From contig NZ_MDDV01000013.1 in NCBI RefSeq assembly GCF_001854885.1, positions 1-64,000 on the forward strand: 64,000 nt of DNA, given 5' to 3'. The stretch comes from Ensifer sp. LCM 4579 (GTDB lineage: Bacteria; Pseudomonadota; Alphaproteobacteria; Rhizobiales; Rhizobiaceae). The position numbers and the translations under genes were made by a program. The notes beneath the pieces are model-generated. The model had not been told where the DNA came from and searched no databases. It worked only from the letters and a program-made list of their open reading frames with translations. Positions 63,658 to 64,000 of this stretch are shown in pieces (positions within the stretch are counted from its first letter, which is position 1; each line of letters starts with the position of its first letter).

Positions 63658-64000
63658 TACGCGGCCTCGTAAGCGGCTTGATAGAGATTGTAGCGGGTGC
63701 GTTCGGCGCCGGTGAGTTCTCGGCTGACGGATCCACCGTTGAAAACGAGGATGCGGTTGGCGTTGCCGAGAAGTTCGGCATCCTCCGAGGAATAGAGAAG
63801 GATGCCGAGGCCTTCGGCCGCCAATTGCCGGATCAACGTGAAAAGATCGGCCTTCGCCGAAAGATCGATGCCTTTGGTCGGATCGTCGAGCAGCAGCACG
63901 TCCGGCCGGTCGATCAGCCAGCGGGCGATGATCACCTTCTGCTGGTTGCCGCCCGAAAGCGCGCTGATCGGATCGAAGAGGCTCGCAAATTTCGTGTGCA
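63657..64000 (-). CDS. Sugar ABC ATPase (RbsA family), partial
   Basis: Only the C-terminal part of the second ATPase half is inside the window; the gene continues beyond 64000. It has LSGGNQQKVIIARWL, VLLLDDPTKGIDLSAKADLF (Walker B with the unusual double Asp of RbsA-class second halves) and ILLYSSEDAELLGNANRI. It is the first visible gene of the operon; the binding protein gene is not in the window. Confidence 0.9.
   Translation of the reverse strand, partial: HTKFASLFDPISALSGGNQQKVIIARWLIDRPDVLLLDDPTKGIDLSAKADLFTLIRQLAAEGLGILLYSSEDAELLGNANRILVFNGGSVSRELTGAERTRYNLYQAAYEAA

Overview
The window is GC-rich, densely packed accessory DNA from an alphaproteobacterium, most likely a Rhizobiaceae member (Sinorhizobium/Ensifer-like chromid or megaplasmid). 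This rests on the mix of catabolic operons with ABC, TRAP and NCS1 transporters, many LysR, AraC and GlxA-type regulators, and a palindromic intergenic repeat of the rhizobial kind present twice (249-342 and 59279-59394). I see no tRNA, rRNA, insertion sequence, CRISPR array or replication origin. Species assignment is inference.

Layout. 1-388: structured, gene-free DNA with repeat copy 1. 389-5026: a DJ-1/PfpI protein, a frameshifted LysR gene, an SDR without its catalytic Tyr, a tautomerase, a nitronate monooxygenase and a decayed ABC ATPase relic. 5103-7942: copper module (DUF2946-like, DUF1775, CopC-CopD). 8355-17300: a complete 2-furoate catabolic operon (hmfR-ABCDE type) with a BenE-like permease. 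17625-28462: a TRAP transporter, an RraA-type aldolase, an aminotransferase, a split biotin-dependent 5-oxoprolinase/urea-carboxylase-like set (accB, accC, pxpB, pxpC, pxpA) with a second carrier that lacks its biotin lysine, and an SDR. 28709-30676: a LysR regulator and a DUF1778/GNAT toxin-antitoxin pair.

30869-47005 is a creatinine/N-methylhydantoin island. Creatininase and creatinase give sarcosine plus urea. HyuA/HyuB and N-carbamoylsarcosine amidase give sarcosine from N-methylhydantoin. A PotABCD-like ABC importer, an NCS1 permease, two LysR regulators and a GlxA/AraC regulator surround them. 47178-47931 holds mqsRA with a perfect palindromic operator and a frameshifted toxin gene. 48262-49823 is an isochorismatase/GlxA-regulator pair. 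49946-53270 is homogentisate catabolism (MarR, maiA, hmgA, cupin) with a palindrome inside the hmgA promoter.

53294-59240 is the least explained part: a NarL-type two-component system surrounded by three small secreted proteins (two Gly/Asn/Ser-rich, one acidic with a short repeat), a degenerate EAL protein and a small membrane protein. A short motif, TCGGACC, recurs in three intergenic stretches there. It looks like a self-contained, uncharacterised regulon. 59437-64000: a sugar/polyol operon (RbsA-like ATPase cut by the window end, two RbsC-like permeases, LacI regulator, Gfo/Idh/MocA dehydrogenase).
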